Assembly (NCBI RefSeq): GCF_000379485.1 | Contig: NZ_KB902288.1 | Coordinates: forward strand, 225,095 to 289,094 | Direction: 5' to 3' | Length of the DNA: 64,000 bases | DNA from: Wenxinia marina DSM 24838 | Lineage (GTDB): Bacteria; Pseudomonadota; Alphaproteobacteria; Rhodobacterales; Rhodobacteraceae | Shown: positions 30,996 to 39,758 of the stretch, in pieces | Layout of the letters: every line of letters starts with the position of its first letter | Numbering within the stretch: position 1 is the first letter of the stretch | Notes under the pieces: generated by a model | Told to the model about the DNA's origin: nothing | Databases searched by the model: none | The model's input: the letters and a program-made list of their open reading frames with translations, nothing else | Translations under genes and position numbers: made by a program

Positions 30996-32572
30996 TCCGC
31001 CTCGCCGTCCTCTCCGATCCGCACCTGCACGACACCTCCTTCGGCACCGCGACCGAGGGTCTCGTCGTCCGCAGCCTCGCCGCGAGCCTGCATTCCACCC
31101 GCATCTTCAACGAGAGCGAGCCGGCCCTGCGCGAGGCCTTGCGGCAGATCGCGGCGGAGCGGATCGGCCTCTGCCTGATTGCGGGCGACCTGACCGACGA
31201 CGGCCAGCCGGCGAACTGGGCCGCGGCGGCGGCGCTACTGGCGGAGCATGCGGAGCGGCACCGGACGCGGTTCCTGCTCTGCCCCGGCAACCACGACCAG
31301 TGGGGCATCGCCGGGAAGCCCCTGGTGAAGGAGGTGGTCGACGCCGCCGGCCGGGTCCACCGCCTGACCGGGCCGAGCGTGGAGCCCGAGGCCGGGACAG
31401 TGCCCTGCCCCGGAATGCGGATGTCGAGTTATGCCGAGGCCATGGGCCATGCCCGCGCGCTCGGCTACTTCCGCGACCCGCGCGACCTTCACTGGGAAAG
31501 CCCGTTCGGCCCCTCCGACCGGATCGAGGACCGCGAGGTCGCGATGACCTCGCCCCGCGGCGACCGGGCGCTGGTGTTCGACGCCTCCTATCTCGTCGAG
31601 CCGGTGGCCGGCCTCTGGATCCTCTCGCTCGATGCCAACTGCTACCTCCCCGACGGCCGCGGCGGGATGACCGACCGCAGCCCCGAGGGCTGGTCGGCCG
31701 CGCTGCGGTTCAAGCCGCACCTGCTGCCCTGGATCGCCGACGTGGCGGCCCGCGCCGGACGGCTCGGCAAGCGGCTGGTGGCGATGTCGCATTATCCGAT
31801 GGTCGACGTCTTCGGCGGCACGATCCCCCAGCTCGACCGGCTTGGCAGGCGCCGCGCCGGGCGGCGACGAATGCCGGAGCCGGGGGAGACAGCGGCCCTC
31901 GCCGCGACCGGTCTCGGGCTGCATTTCAGCGGGCACTGGCACGTCGATGCGACCGCCGCCTGCGCCGGGCTGGTCAACGTCTCCGTCCCCTCGACGGTCG
32001 GCTTCCCGGCCGGCTGGAAGCTGGTGGAGCTGGGCGAGGGGGTGCGGTTGACGGACCGTCCGCTTGGGGAGGCGCCGGGCTGGAACGGCTGGCACGACCG
32101 GTATCACGCCGAGGCCGCGGACCGCGACATCCCGGCGCTGGCGGCGCCGGACTATACGGGGTTCCTGTCGGCACATTACATGGCGATGGTGCTCGAGCGC
32201 CGGCTCGAGGAGGACTGGCCGCCGCGGATGCGCGCGCTGCTCGACCTGCCGCTCGGGGCGTTGCCGGAGCGCTTCGGCGAGACCGCGGCGCAGGAGCCGG
32301 GCGACCTGCCGCTGCGCGAGATCTTCCTCGACTGGTATCGCCTGCGCGAGGCCGGCGGCGGCCCCGCTGCGGGGCTGAGCGAGGAGCGGTGGCGGCTCTG
32401 CGCCGCGCTCGCCCGCCGGTTCGGCGCCGTGGACGCGGACGGGGACGCGGGTTCGGAGGCCGCCCTGCTCGCCGTCTTCTTCCGCACGCTCGGCGCGCAT
32501 CTGGCGGCGGGCGAGGCCGGGATGCGGGCGCGCGCGGAGCTTGCCGAACCCGGCGGGGTCGCGGCGTGCTAG
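30992..32572 (+). CDS. Metallophosphoesterase, long form
   Basis: A 526-residue calcineurin-like phosphoesterase with the five metal-site motifs: LSDPHLHD, AGDLTDDG, LLCPGNHDQ, MSHYPM and HFSGHWHVD. An about 170-residue helical C-terminal extension beyond residue 360 is unusual for the family. No signal peptide is seen, so it is probably cytoplasmic. It is the fourth phosphatase in a row and overlaps the preceding gene by ATGA. Its stop overlaps the convergent LacI gene stop by four bases. Confidence 0.85.
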   Translation: MIRLAVLSDPHLHDTSFGTATEGLVVRSLAASLHSTRIFNESEPALREALRQIAAERIGLCLIAGDLTDDGQPANWAAAAALLAEHAERHRTRFLLCPGNHDQWGIAGKPLVKEVVDAAGRVHRLTGPSVEPEAGTVPCPGMRMSSYAEAMGHARALGYFRDPRDLHWESPFGPSDRIEDREVAMTSPRGDRALVFDASYLVEPVAGLWILSLDANCYLPDGRGGMTDRSPEGWSAALRFKPHLLPWIADVAARAGRLGKRLVAMSHYPMVDVFGGTIPQLDRLGRRRAGRRRMPEPGETAALAATGLGLHFSGHWHVDATAACAGLVNVSVPSTVGFPAGWKLVELGEGVRLTDRPLGEAPGWNGWHDRYHAEAADRDIPALAAPDYTGFLSAHYMAMVLERRLEEDWPPRMRALLDLPLGALPERFGETAAQEPGDLPLREIFLDWYRLREAGGGPAAGLSEERWRLCAALARRFGAVDADGDAGSEAALLAVFFRTLGAHLAAGEAGMRARAELAEPGGVAAC

Positions 32573-33597
32573 GCCATCCGCACCGAACTGCGCCACACGG
32601 GCAGCACCTCGAGCACCTCACTGTGGCCGACCTCGTCCGAGGTCAGCACCGCGGCGATCCTCTCGGCAAATTCCTCGATCGGCTGGCGGAAGGTGGTGAG
32701 CTCGTAGGAGGTCCAGCTCGCCTGCGGCACGTCGTCGAACCCGATGACGCAGAGATCCTCGGGGATGCGCCGGCCGAAGACGTGACGCGCGGCATCCATG
32801 AACCCGAGCGCGAGCAGATCGGTGACGCAGAACACCCCGTCGGGCGGCGCGGCACGGCCCAGCAGCAGGCGGGCCGACTCCGCCCCGGTCTCGTAACTCG
32901 TCGGACCCGCTCGGGTCAGGTCCAGCGTCAGTCCCGCCGCCTCCGCGGCGCGGGAGAAGGCGGCCTCGCGCGACAGGAGGCTCGTGGTCCGTGCACGGGA
33001 CGAGACGCAGGCCACCCGCTCGCAGCCCGCGCGGCGCAGCAGCGCCAGCGCCTCGACGCAGGCGCGGTCGTTGTCGACCCGCAGCCGGTCCACCCCGGGC
33101 GCCTCGTCGTCGCGGTTGACCAGCACCACCCGCTGCCCGTTCGACAGGCAGGTCTGCACCAGCTTCTCCGACGGCGTACCAGTCAGCACCACCGAGGCCT
33201 CGGCTCGGTAGTGCAGGCTCTGACGCAGGGCGTGGGACACCGAGTCGCCGTCGCCCGCCGTGTTGATGACCATCGCCACCTTGCCGCGCAGCTGCAGGTG
33301 TCGCGTCACCTGCTCGAGCATCCGGGCCTGGAACGGCTGGCCGATGTCAGCGGCGATCAGGCAGACGATGTCCGACGGCTCTCCGGTCAGCCCGCGGGCG
33401 AGGTGGTTGGCGTGATAGCCCAGCTCTTCCGCTGCCTTCATCACCTTACGGCGGGTGGCGGCCGAGACGCTGCCGGCCCCGGAGAAGGTGCGCGACACCG
33501 CGGAGCGCGACACGCCCGCCCGCTCGGCCACGTCGCCCGCGCTGACGAACGAGCCGCGTTCGGGACGGTCCGGGCGGCTGTTGGCGGGATCATCCAT
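32569..33597 (-). CDS. LacI-family regulator 1
   Basis: A 342-residue protein. The helix-turn-helix is SAGDVAERAGVSRSAVSRTFSGAGSVSAATRRKVMKAAEELGY, then the hinge NHLARGLTG and a periplasmic-binding-type effector domain ending with VIGFDDVPQASWTSYELTTFRQP. It is convergent with the transporter/phosphatase operon it probably controls. The start ATG 33597 is a choice among several without a good ribosome site (up to 33687). A GCAA-N4-TTGC palindrome lies 12 bp upstream. Confidence 0.85.
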   Translation of the reverse strand: MDDPANSRPDRPERGSFVSAGDVAERAGVSRSAVSRTFSGAGSVSAATRRKVMKAAEELGYHANHLARGLTGEPSDIVCLIAADIGQPFQARMLEQVTRHLQLRGKVAMVINTAGDGDSVSHALRQSLHYRAEASVVLTGTPSEKLVQTCLSNGQRVVLVNRDDEAPGVDRLRVDNDRACVEALALLRRAGCERVACVSSRARTTSLLSREAAFSRAAEAAGLTLDLTRAGPTSYETGAESARLLLGRAAPPDGVFCVTDLLALGFMDAARHVFGRRIPEDLCVIGFDDVPQASWTSYELTTFRQPIEEFAERIAAVLTSDEVGHSEVLEVLPVWRSSVRMA

Positions 33598-33608
33598 GAA
33601 ATCGCTCT

Positions 33609-33620
33609 GCAACCCGTTGC
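33609..33620. promoter_or_regulatory. Palindrome GCAACCCGTTGC, candidate operator
   Basis: Inverted repeat GCAAC/GTTGC just before the LacI regulator 1 start, in the divergent region with the Na/Pi gene. Same GCAA-N4-TTGC pattern as at 22111-22122. Confidence 0.45.
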
Positions 33621-33710
33621 TGCCGTTTGCTGCCAGACGCATAACGGCTGGATTGGCCGGTCTCAAGACGCCTCGCGTCGCAGGCACGACCGGGGGCTAG
33701 GAGGCCGGAG

Positions 33711-35381
33711 TTGGACGCAACAATAGGTCTGATCAACCTGCTCGGCGCCGGTGCGCTGATCCTCTGGGGGCTCCGGATGATCAAGTCCGGGATCCTCTCG
33801 GGCTTCGGCGCCTCACTCCGGCAACTGATCGCGAAATGGACTGGCAACCGGGTCGTCGCCACGCTGACCGGGCTGGTCACCACGCTGGCAGTGCAGTCCT
33901 CGACCGCCACCGCGGTGATCGCCGGCAGCTTCGTCGCGCGCAACCTCGTCGGGCCGCGGATGGCGCAGGCGGTGCTGCTGGGCGCCAACCTTGGCACCGC
34001 GATCACCGCTGCTGTGCTGGCGCACGACCTGCACTGGCTCGCGCCGATGCTGGTCCTCGCCGGCGTCATTACCGACGGCCGCAGCCGGATGGCGCGCGGC
34101 AAGGGCGTCGGCAAGGCGCTGATCGGGCTCGGTCTGATGCTCTTCGGGCTGGAGCTGCTGGGCGGCGCGACCGAACCGCTGCGCGAAAGCCAGGTGATGA
34201 CTGCAATCCTCGCCGCGCTGGCCGACGGGCCGGTGTTCGGGCTGATCCTCTCGGCCGGGCTCGCCTTCCTGTCCTCCTCCAGCCTCGCCGTCGTACTGTT
34301 CGTGTCGATGCTGGCAGCCACCGGCAGCGTCTCGCCCGCACTGGCGCTGGTGCTGGTCGCCGGGGCGAACCTCGGCGGCGCCATCCCGCCCTGCCTCGCC
34401 GTCGCGGCCGAGGGGATCGCGGCGAAGCGGCTGACCCGCACCAACCTCGCCGTGCGCGCGGCGGGGGCGCTGGCCGTGCTGGTCACCGCCGGAACGCTGG
34501 GTCCCGAGTTCGCGGCGCTGCTGCCGCCCGGCACGCGCTTTGCCATCGCCGCGCATCTGGCCTTCAACCTGGTCCTGCTCGCCGTGTTCATGCCGCTGCT
34601 CGGCCCGCTTGACCGGCTGGCGCAGCGCGTCTGGCCCGATCCGGAGGCCGCGTCCCGCCGGGTCTCCTACCTCGACAAGAGTGCGTTCGACACGCCCAGC
34701 CTCGCGCTCGCCGGTGCCGCGCGCGAGACGCTGCGGATCGGCGACACCGTGGCCGCAATGATGGAGCGGAACCTCAAGGCGCTGCAGGTCGACGACCCCG
34801 GCGCGCGCGAGGCAACGTCGGATCTGGACGACCAGGTCGATGCGATGCTGTCGGACGTGAAGCTCTACCTTGCCCGGCTCGCCCGGGGCGAGCTGAACGA
34901 TGCCGACACTCGCCGCGCGAACGAGATCATGTCTTACGCAATCAACCTCGAACATGTCGGCGACATCCTCGACCGCGACCTCGCCGAAATGGCCGAGAAG
35001 AAGATGGCCCGGCAGGTCCGGTTCTCGGTCCAGGGCGAGGAGGAGATCGCCGAGCTCTACCGCAAGACTATCCTGAACCTCGAACTGGCGCAGTCGGTAT
35101 TCCTTTCGCACGACGTGGCGCTGGCCCGGCGGCTGATGGCCGAGAAAGTCCACGTGCGGCGGATCGAGGAGGCGTCGCAGCGCCAGCATCTCGCGCGGCT
35201 TCAGGCCGGCCGGCCCGAGACGCTGGCCTCGACGACCCTGCACCTCGACATCCTGCGCGACCTCAAGCGGGTGAACGCGCATATCGCCTCGGTGGCCTAC
35301 CCGATCCTCGCCGAGGCAGGAGAGCTGACCGAGAGCCGCGTGGTCTCGATCCGGAAGGCGGAGACGGCGCAGACCGGTTGA
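33711..35381 (+). CDS. Na/phosphate cotransporter (NptA/PNaS family) with PhoU-like tail
   Basis: A 556-residue protein. The membrane part has the two inverted QSS-type signatures VQSSTATAVIAGSFVARNLVG and AFLSSSSLAVVLFVSMLAATGS within nine or so helices (residues 1-310). The C-terminal cytosolic PhoU-like helical bundle spans residues 340-540. It imports or exports inorganic phosphate with sodium. The start is TTG 33711 with TAGGAGG upstream. It is divergent from LacI regulator 1, and the next gene is a decayed phytase starting in its stop codon, so release and uptake of phosphate were linked. Confidence 0.88.
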   Translation: MDATIGLINLLGAGALILWGLRMIKSGILSGFGASLRQLIAKWTGNRVVATLTGLVTTLAVQSSTATAVIAGSFVARNLVGPRMAQAVLLGANLGTAITAAVLAHDLHWLAPMLVLAGVITDGRSRMARGKGVGKALIGLGLMLFGLELLGGATEPLRESQVMTAILAALADGPVFGLILSAGLAFLSSSSLAVVLFVSMLAATGSVSPALALVLVAGANLGGAIPPCLAVAAEGIAAKRLTRTNLAVRAAGALAVLVTAGTLGPEFAALLPPGTRFAIAAHLAFNLVLLAVFMPLLGPLDRLAQRVWPDPEAASRRVSYLDKSAFDTPSLALAGAARETLRIGDTVAAMMERNLKALQVDDPGAREATSDLDDQVDAMLSDVKLYLARLARGELNDADTRRANEIMSYAINLEHVGDILDRDLAEMAEKKMARQVRFSVQGEEEIAELYRKTILNLELAQSVFLSHDVALARRLMAEKVHVRRIEEASQRQHLARLQAGRPETLASTTLHLDILRDLKRVNAHIASVAYPILAEAGELTESRVVSIRKAETAQTG

Positions 35382-36156
35382 CTCCACATAATTGCAGGTG
35401 CCTCGGCGCGGCGGCGCTCTGCCTGCCGGGTCACGCAGAGGCGCAGGAGTGGACGGTGGGCGAGGTGACGGCCACGCTCCAGACCCCCTTGCTGACCGAC
35501 GAAGAGGACTGGATGCCGATGCCTACGATCCGGCGATCTGGGTCTCGCCCGACGACCCGGCTCAAAGCCTCGTCGTCACCGCAGTGAAGAACGGCGGGAT
35601 CCGGGTCTACGGCCGCGACGGGTCGCTGATCCAGACGATCCCGCCGATCGAGGACAGCTGGATCAACAACATCGACGTGGTGTACGACGTGCCGATGGCC
35701 GACGGGACGACCGCCGACCTCGCCATCGGGGCCGACCGGGGGCGCGACTACGTGCGGGCCTACCGGATCGACCCGCCGTCGAGCCAGGGCGGCGCCCATG
35801 GCGAGGCACCGACCTACGACGACGCGCCCTATGACGACAACTTCGTGGTGTTCTCGGTCGACGAGGGGATCGAGCCGCTCGGCGCGTTCCGGATCGTCGG
35901 GACGGACGAGATCGACGGCGTGCAGGAGAGCGACGGCGACGGCGTGATCTCGGTCGCGCTGCCGGGCTTCCCCAACGGCGTGTTCATCACTCAGGACGGC
36001 TATGCCGGCGACTTGAACGACCTCGACGGAGAGACCGCGGCGACCAACTTCAAGTTCGTCAACTGGGCCGCCATCGCCGAGAGCTTCGACCCGCCGCTCA
36101 TGGTCACCCCCGCGAGCTGGGACCCGCTGGCTGAGCACGGTCGCCCGAGCGGTTAG
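35378..36156 (+). pseudogene. 3-phytase (beta-propeller type), frameshifted and internally deleted
   Basis: TTG 35378 overlaps the stop of the Na/Pi gene and opens a signal-like segment (CLGAAALCLPGHAEAQ) followed by EVTATLQTPLLTDEEDW. The frame then breaks at about 35513. One missing base in TGGATGCC would restore DADAYDPAIWVSPDDPAQSL, the phytase start. The second frame continues to 36156 with DLAIGADRGRDYVRAYRID, then GVFITQDGYAGDLNDLDGE and NFKFVNWAAIA, the C-terminal phytase signature. Only about 250 residues remain, so the middle blades are lost. It would have released phosphate and inositol from phytate. Confidence 0.8.
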
Positions 36157-36394
36157 CGATCCGATAACCTATCGGGCGGATGATACGGTGTCGGCAGAGA
36201 ACAATAACGCGCCGGCACACATCACTTCCCGTGAGAGTGGGTCAGTGAATGGCCATCGCGATCCGGCGGATCGTGGGGGCCGTATCCCGTTCTGTCGGAC
36301 CTCATGGCCGCTCCTCTTGCGGGTTCGGGACGGGTCGTGTCCCGATGCCTGACGGAGGAAGCTGAACGAAAGGTTGACGAGGGGCGGGGCCGGG
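36157..36394. other. Convergent intergenic region
   Basis: A 238-bp stretch between the phytase relic and the end of the HAD gene. It contains two small hairpins, CCGATA-ACC-TATCGG (36161-36175) and CGGGAC-N7-GTCCCG (36326-36344), that may serve as weak terminators. No gene is seen. Confidence 0.5.
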
Positions 36395-37291
36395 TCAGAT
36401 CGTCTCGAGGGTCCAGTCCGGGACGATGCCGGAGCGGGTGATGGCGCCGTCCACATCCGCCCCGGCGAGCGCGCCCCATCGGGTAACGAGCGCGGAGCGG
36501 AAGCCCATGGCCCGGCCGCCGAGAATGTCGGTCTGCAGCGTGTCCCCCACCATGAGCACCCTGTCCGGCGTTACTCCGGTGCCCGCCAGGGCGCGTTCGA
36601 ACACCGGGGCGAAGGGCTTGCCGAAGAAATCCGGCGCGACGCCCGTCCGGTGGGCGAGGCGGTGCGCCCAGTGCCCGGGCTCGAGGCTGAGGCCGCCCTC
36701 GCGCGGGGCGACGATATCGGGGTTGCCGACGAGGACGGGGCGGGGGCGGTCGCGGAGCGCGGCCTCCAGCCGCTCCTGGCGCGCTTCGGTCCAGCCGTCG
36801 GCGCCGAGGAGGAGGAAGGCTCCGGCCTCCCAGCCCTCCGGGTCCTCGCCGAGGAGCGTGTGGTCGAGGTCCTCTAGCTCCTCGGCCCCGTGCACGGGCG
36901 AGAGCATCACGCCCCAGCGCTGGCGCGGCAGGGTGGCCAGATGGGCGAGCGCGGCGTCGCGGCTGGAGACCACCTCGTGGGCCGCGAAGTCGAAGCCTAG
37001 GCTGCGCCAGCGCGCCATCATCACCCGCTTCGGGTAGCCGGCGGAGTTGCTGACGACGCGGACCTGCCTGCCCTCGGCCCGCAAGGCCGCGACCCGCTCC
37101 GCCGCGCCCGGCACCGGCGCCTCGCCCACGTTCAAGACGCCGTAGGCGTCGAGCAGCACCAGCTCCGCCCCCTCCGCCGCCTCCGACAGGTCGGCGGCAG
37201 CACGGGGCGTCACACCGCCGAAATCGGCCGAGGGCAGTCGCCCGCGCACCGCCTCGTAGGCGGCGAAGGCCCAGTCGGGATCCGGGGTCAC
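36395..37291 (-). CDS. HAD-superfamily class IIA hydrolase (TIGR01459-like)
   Basis: A 298-residue protein. Motif I is LVLLDAYGVLNVGEAPVPGA, with nucleophile Asp but Tyr instead of the second Asp, as in this subfamily. Motif II is VVSNSAGYPKR, motif III the Lys in FGKPFAPVFE, and motif IV VLMVGDTLQTDILGG. The cap domain is the C2-type of NagD/phosphoglycolate phosphatases. The start is GTG 37291, overlapping the phnE2 stop (GTGA); it is the last gene of phnDCEE and thus probably acts on the imported ester or phosphonate product. Confidence 0.82.
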   Translation of the reverse strand: MTPDPDWAFAAYEAVRGRLPSADFGGVTPRAAADLSEAAEGAELVLLDAYGVLNVGEAPVPGAAERVAALRAEGRQVRVVSNSAGYPKRVMMARWRSLGFDFAAHEVVSSRDAALAHLATLPRQRWGVMLSPVHGAEELEDLDHTLLGEDPEGWEAGAFLLLGADGWTEARQERLEAALRDRPRPVLVGNPDIVAPREGGLSLEPGHWAHRLAHRTGVAPDFFGKPFAPVFERALAGTGVTPDRVLMVGDTLQTDILGGRAMGFRSALVTRWGALAGADVDGAITRSGIVPDWTLETI

Positions 37292-38130
37292 AGGATGCGG
37301 CGGCGGAGCCAGGCCGAGACGATCTCGCCCAGGATGACCAGCGCCACGATGGCCAGCAGGATCGTGGCGACCTCGGGCCAGCGGAAGGTGTCGATGGCGC
37401 CCTGCAGGATGATCCCGATTCCGCCCGCGCCGACGAGGCCGAGCACGGTGGATTCGCGCAGGTTGATGTCCCAACGCAGGATCGCGACAGCCCAGAAGGT
37501 CGGCATCACCTGCGGCACGATGGCGTAGAGGATGACCTTGAAGCGCGTGGCGCCCGTCGCCTCCAGCGCCTCGACCGGCCGTTTGTCGATCTCCTCGATC
37601 GCCTCGCCGAGGAGCTTACCCACGAAGCCGATGGACCGGAACATGATCGCGACGATCCCCGCGACGGCGCCGGGGCCGAAGATCGCGACGAAGAGCAGCG
37701 CCCAGATGATCGTGTTGATCGACCGCGACGAGACGAGGATGAACCGCCCCAGCCAGAGCGTCGCCCGGTTCGGCGTCGTGTTCTGCGCCGCCAGGAGCGC
37801 GACGGGGAGCGAGACGACGACGGCGATGGCCGTCGCCACGGTCGCGATGTTAACGGTGTCAAGCAGGACCCGCAGGATGGCCGCGAGGTTCGAGGCGTCC
37901 GGCGGATACATTCGCCCGAACAGGTCGCCCATCTGCTGCGGCGCGTCCCAGACCCAGGCCCAGATCACCTCGATCGACGAGATCGACCAGGCGATAGCGA
38001 GGGCGCACAGCAGCATCACCACCCAGCGCTGCATCTTCTGCCGCGGGGAGAAGCGGCTCCAGTCGTCGCGCAGGTGCGCCATGCCGGGCGTCGCGGGCGC
38101 GGGATCGCGCAAGGTGTCCTGCAGGCTCAC
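37288..38130 (-). CDS. phnE: Phosphonate-type ABC permease PhnE, second copy
   Basis: A 280-residue permease with six or so helices. The conserved loop EAIEEIDKRPVEALEATGATRFKVILYAIVPQVMPTF and the C-terminal NLRESTVLGLVGAGGIGIILQGAIDTFRW are hallmarks of PhnE. It overlaps phnE1 by four bases and the HAD gene by four. With PhnC and PhnD it forms an importer of phosphonates, phosphite or phosphate esters. Confidence 0.9.
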   Translation of the reverse strand: MSLQDTLRDPAPATPGMAHLRDDWSRFSPRQKMQRWVVMLLCALAIAWSISSIEVIWAWVWDAPQQMGDLFGRMYPPDASNLAAILRVLLDTVNIATVATAIAVVVSLPVALLAAQNTTPNRATLWLGRFILVSSRSINTIIWALLFVAIFGPGAVAGIVAIMFRSIGFVGKLLGEAIEEIDKRPVEALEATGATRFKVILYAIVPQVMPTFWAVAILRWDINLRESTVLGLVGAGGIGIILQGAIDTFRWPEVATILLAIVALVILGEIVSAWLRRRIL

Positions 38131-38927
38131 AGCCGCTTCCTGATCTGACCGGAGACGGCCTCGGAGACGAGGATGACGCCGACGATGACCATCGTGATAG
38201 CCAGCGCGAAGTCGTAGTCGTAGCGGCCGAAGGCGTTGGCGAGGGTCGATCCGATCCCGCCCGCGCCGACAATCCCGACCACGGCCGAGGCGCGCAGGTT
38301 GGAATCGAGCTGGTAGATCGTCAGCCCGACCTGCCGCGGCAGGATCTGCGGGAAGATCGCGTAGACGAGGGTGGAGAGGTAGGGCGCCCCGGCGGCGCGC
38401 ATCGCCTCCACTTGGCCCCAGTCGATCTCCTCGATCCGCTCGGCCAGCATCTTGGCGACGAAGCCGATGGAATAGATGATCAGCGTCAGCACCCCGGCCA
38501 GCGGGCCGAAGCCCACCGCCTTGACGAAGATGATCGCGACGATGACGGGGTGGAAGCTGCGCGCGACGATGATGATCCCGCGGCCCAGCCAGAAGACGGG
38601 CAGGGGCACGATGTTGCGCGCGGCCATGAAGGCGATGGGGATCGACAGAAGGACCCCGCCGAAGGTGGCGAGGATCGCGATCTTGAGGCTCTCGAGAAAG
38701 CCGTCGATCAGCAGGCCCGACCGCTCGAACGAGGGCGGGAAGGCGCCGCCGAAGATGCGGCCGGCGCGGGACAGGCCCTCGGAGACGCGGTTCCAGTCGA
38801 CCGGCAGGGTGCCGATCACCCAGGCGAAATAGGCGGCGACGGCGAGAAGCAGGCCCCAGCGCAGCGCGGGGTTCGCAATGAAGGGCGGCTTGCGCCAGTG
38901 GTCGCGGGGGGCGGCGGCGTCGCTCAC
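38127..38927 (-). CDS. phnE: Phosphonate-type ABC permease PhnE, first copy
   Basis: A 266-residue permease homologous to its neighbour: LAERIEEIDWGQVEAMRAAGAPYLSTLVYAIFPQILPRQ and NLRASAVVGIVGAGGIGSTLANAFGRYDYD. The two PhnE proteins probably form a heterodimeric pore, as in other phnDCEE systems. It starts four bases inside phnC. Confidence 0.9.
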   Translation of the reverse strand: MSDAAAPRDHWRKPPFIANPALRWGLLLAVAAYFAWVIGTLPVDWNRVSEGLSRAGRIFGGAFPPSFERSGLLIDGFLESLKIAILATFGGVLLSIPIAFMAARNIVPLPVFWLGRGIIIVARSFHPVIVAIIFVKAVGFGPLAGVLTLIIYSIGFVAKMLAERIEEIDWGQVEAMRAAGAPYLSTLVYAIFPQILPRQVGLTIYQLDSNLRASAVVGIVGAGGIGSTLANAFGRYDYDFALAITMVIVGVILVSEAVSGQIRKRL

Positions 38928-39703
38928 GACGCCTCCTTCAGGCCGGCGCCCGCGCGGTCGGCGGCGGGGCTGCCGGAATAGATCGCTTCCATCGCGTCCT
39001 CGGTCAGCGCGGCAGGGGCGTCGTCGAAGATGATCCGCCCGTAGCGCATTCCCACGATCCGGTCGGTATACTGCTTCGCCTCGGTCACGTTGTGGATGTT
39101 GATGAGGACCGGCAGCTTCAGCTCGCCCGCGAGGTCCCGGAGGAGCTGCATGATCTGTTCGGACGTCTTGGGGTCGAGCGAGGCGGTCGGCTCGTCGGCG
39201 AGAAGGATCTCGGGCTGCTGCATCAGCGCGCGCACCACGCCCACGCGCTGGCGCTCGCCGCCCGACAGGCCGTCGGCGCGGTTGTCGGCGTAGTGCGCGA
39301 TGCCCACCCGCTCCATCAGCTCGAAGGCGCGGCGGATGTCCTCCTTCGGATAACGGCGCGAGACCGCGGCCCAGGTGGAGAGGTAGCCCAGCCGGCCGGA
39401 CATGACGTTCTCCATCACCGTCAGCCGGTCGACGAGGTTGAAGGACTGGAACACCATGCCGATCCGCCGCCGCGCCATCCGCAGCTCGCGGCCGCGCAGT
39501 TTCGTCAGCTCGGCCCCGTTCAGCACGATGGAGCCCGAGGTCGGCTCCACCAGCCGGTTGATGCAGCGCAGCAGCGTCGACTTGCCGGCCCCGGACGAGC
39601 CGATGACCGAGACGACGGTCTCGCCCTCCACCGTTAGGTCGAGGTTCTTCAGCACCGGCTCGCCCGAGCCGTAGCGCTTCACCAGGTCGGTGATCTTCAG
39701 CAT
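38924..39703 (-). CDS. phnC: Phosphonate-type ABC ATPase PhnC
   Basis: A 259-residue ATPase: Walker A GSSGAGKSTLLRC, Q-loop MVFQSFNLVDRLTV, signature LSGGERQRVGVVRAL, Walker B ILLADEPTASLD, H-loop INIHNVTEA. PhnC-typical NRLVEPTSGSIVLNG and VMSGRLGYLSTW are present. It couples ATP hydrolysis to the PhnE pair. Confidence 0.93.
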   Translation of the reverse strand: MLKITDLVKRYGSGEPVLKNLDLTVEGETVVSVIGSSGAGKSTLLRCINRLVEPTSGSIVLNGAELTKLRGRELRMARRRIGMVFQSFNLVDRLTVMENVMSGRLGYLSTWAAVSRRYPKEDIRRAFELMERVGIAHYADNRADGLSGGERQRVGVVRALMQQPEILLADEPTASLDPKTSEQIMQLLRDLAGELKLPVLINIHNVTEAKQYTDRIVGMRYGRIIFDDAPAALTEDAMEAIYSGSPAADRAGAGLKEAS

Positions 39704-39718
39704 GTGGATGTCCCGTTC

Positions 39719-39744
39719 CGGCCCGGGCGTCGCCGCCCGGGCCG
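39719..39744 (-). other. Intercistronic hairpin after phnD
   Basis: CGGCCCGGGC, six-base loop, GCCCGGGCCG: a 10-bp perfect stem between the phnD stop and phnC start, in the same position as hairpins after other binding-protein genes of the window. Confidence 0.6.
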
Positions 39745-39758
39745 CGTTGGCGCGCGGA

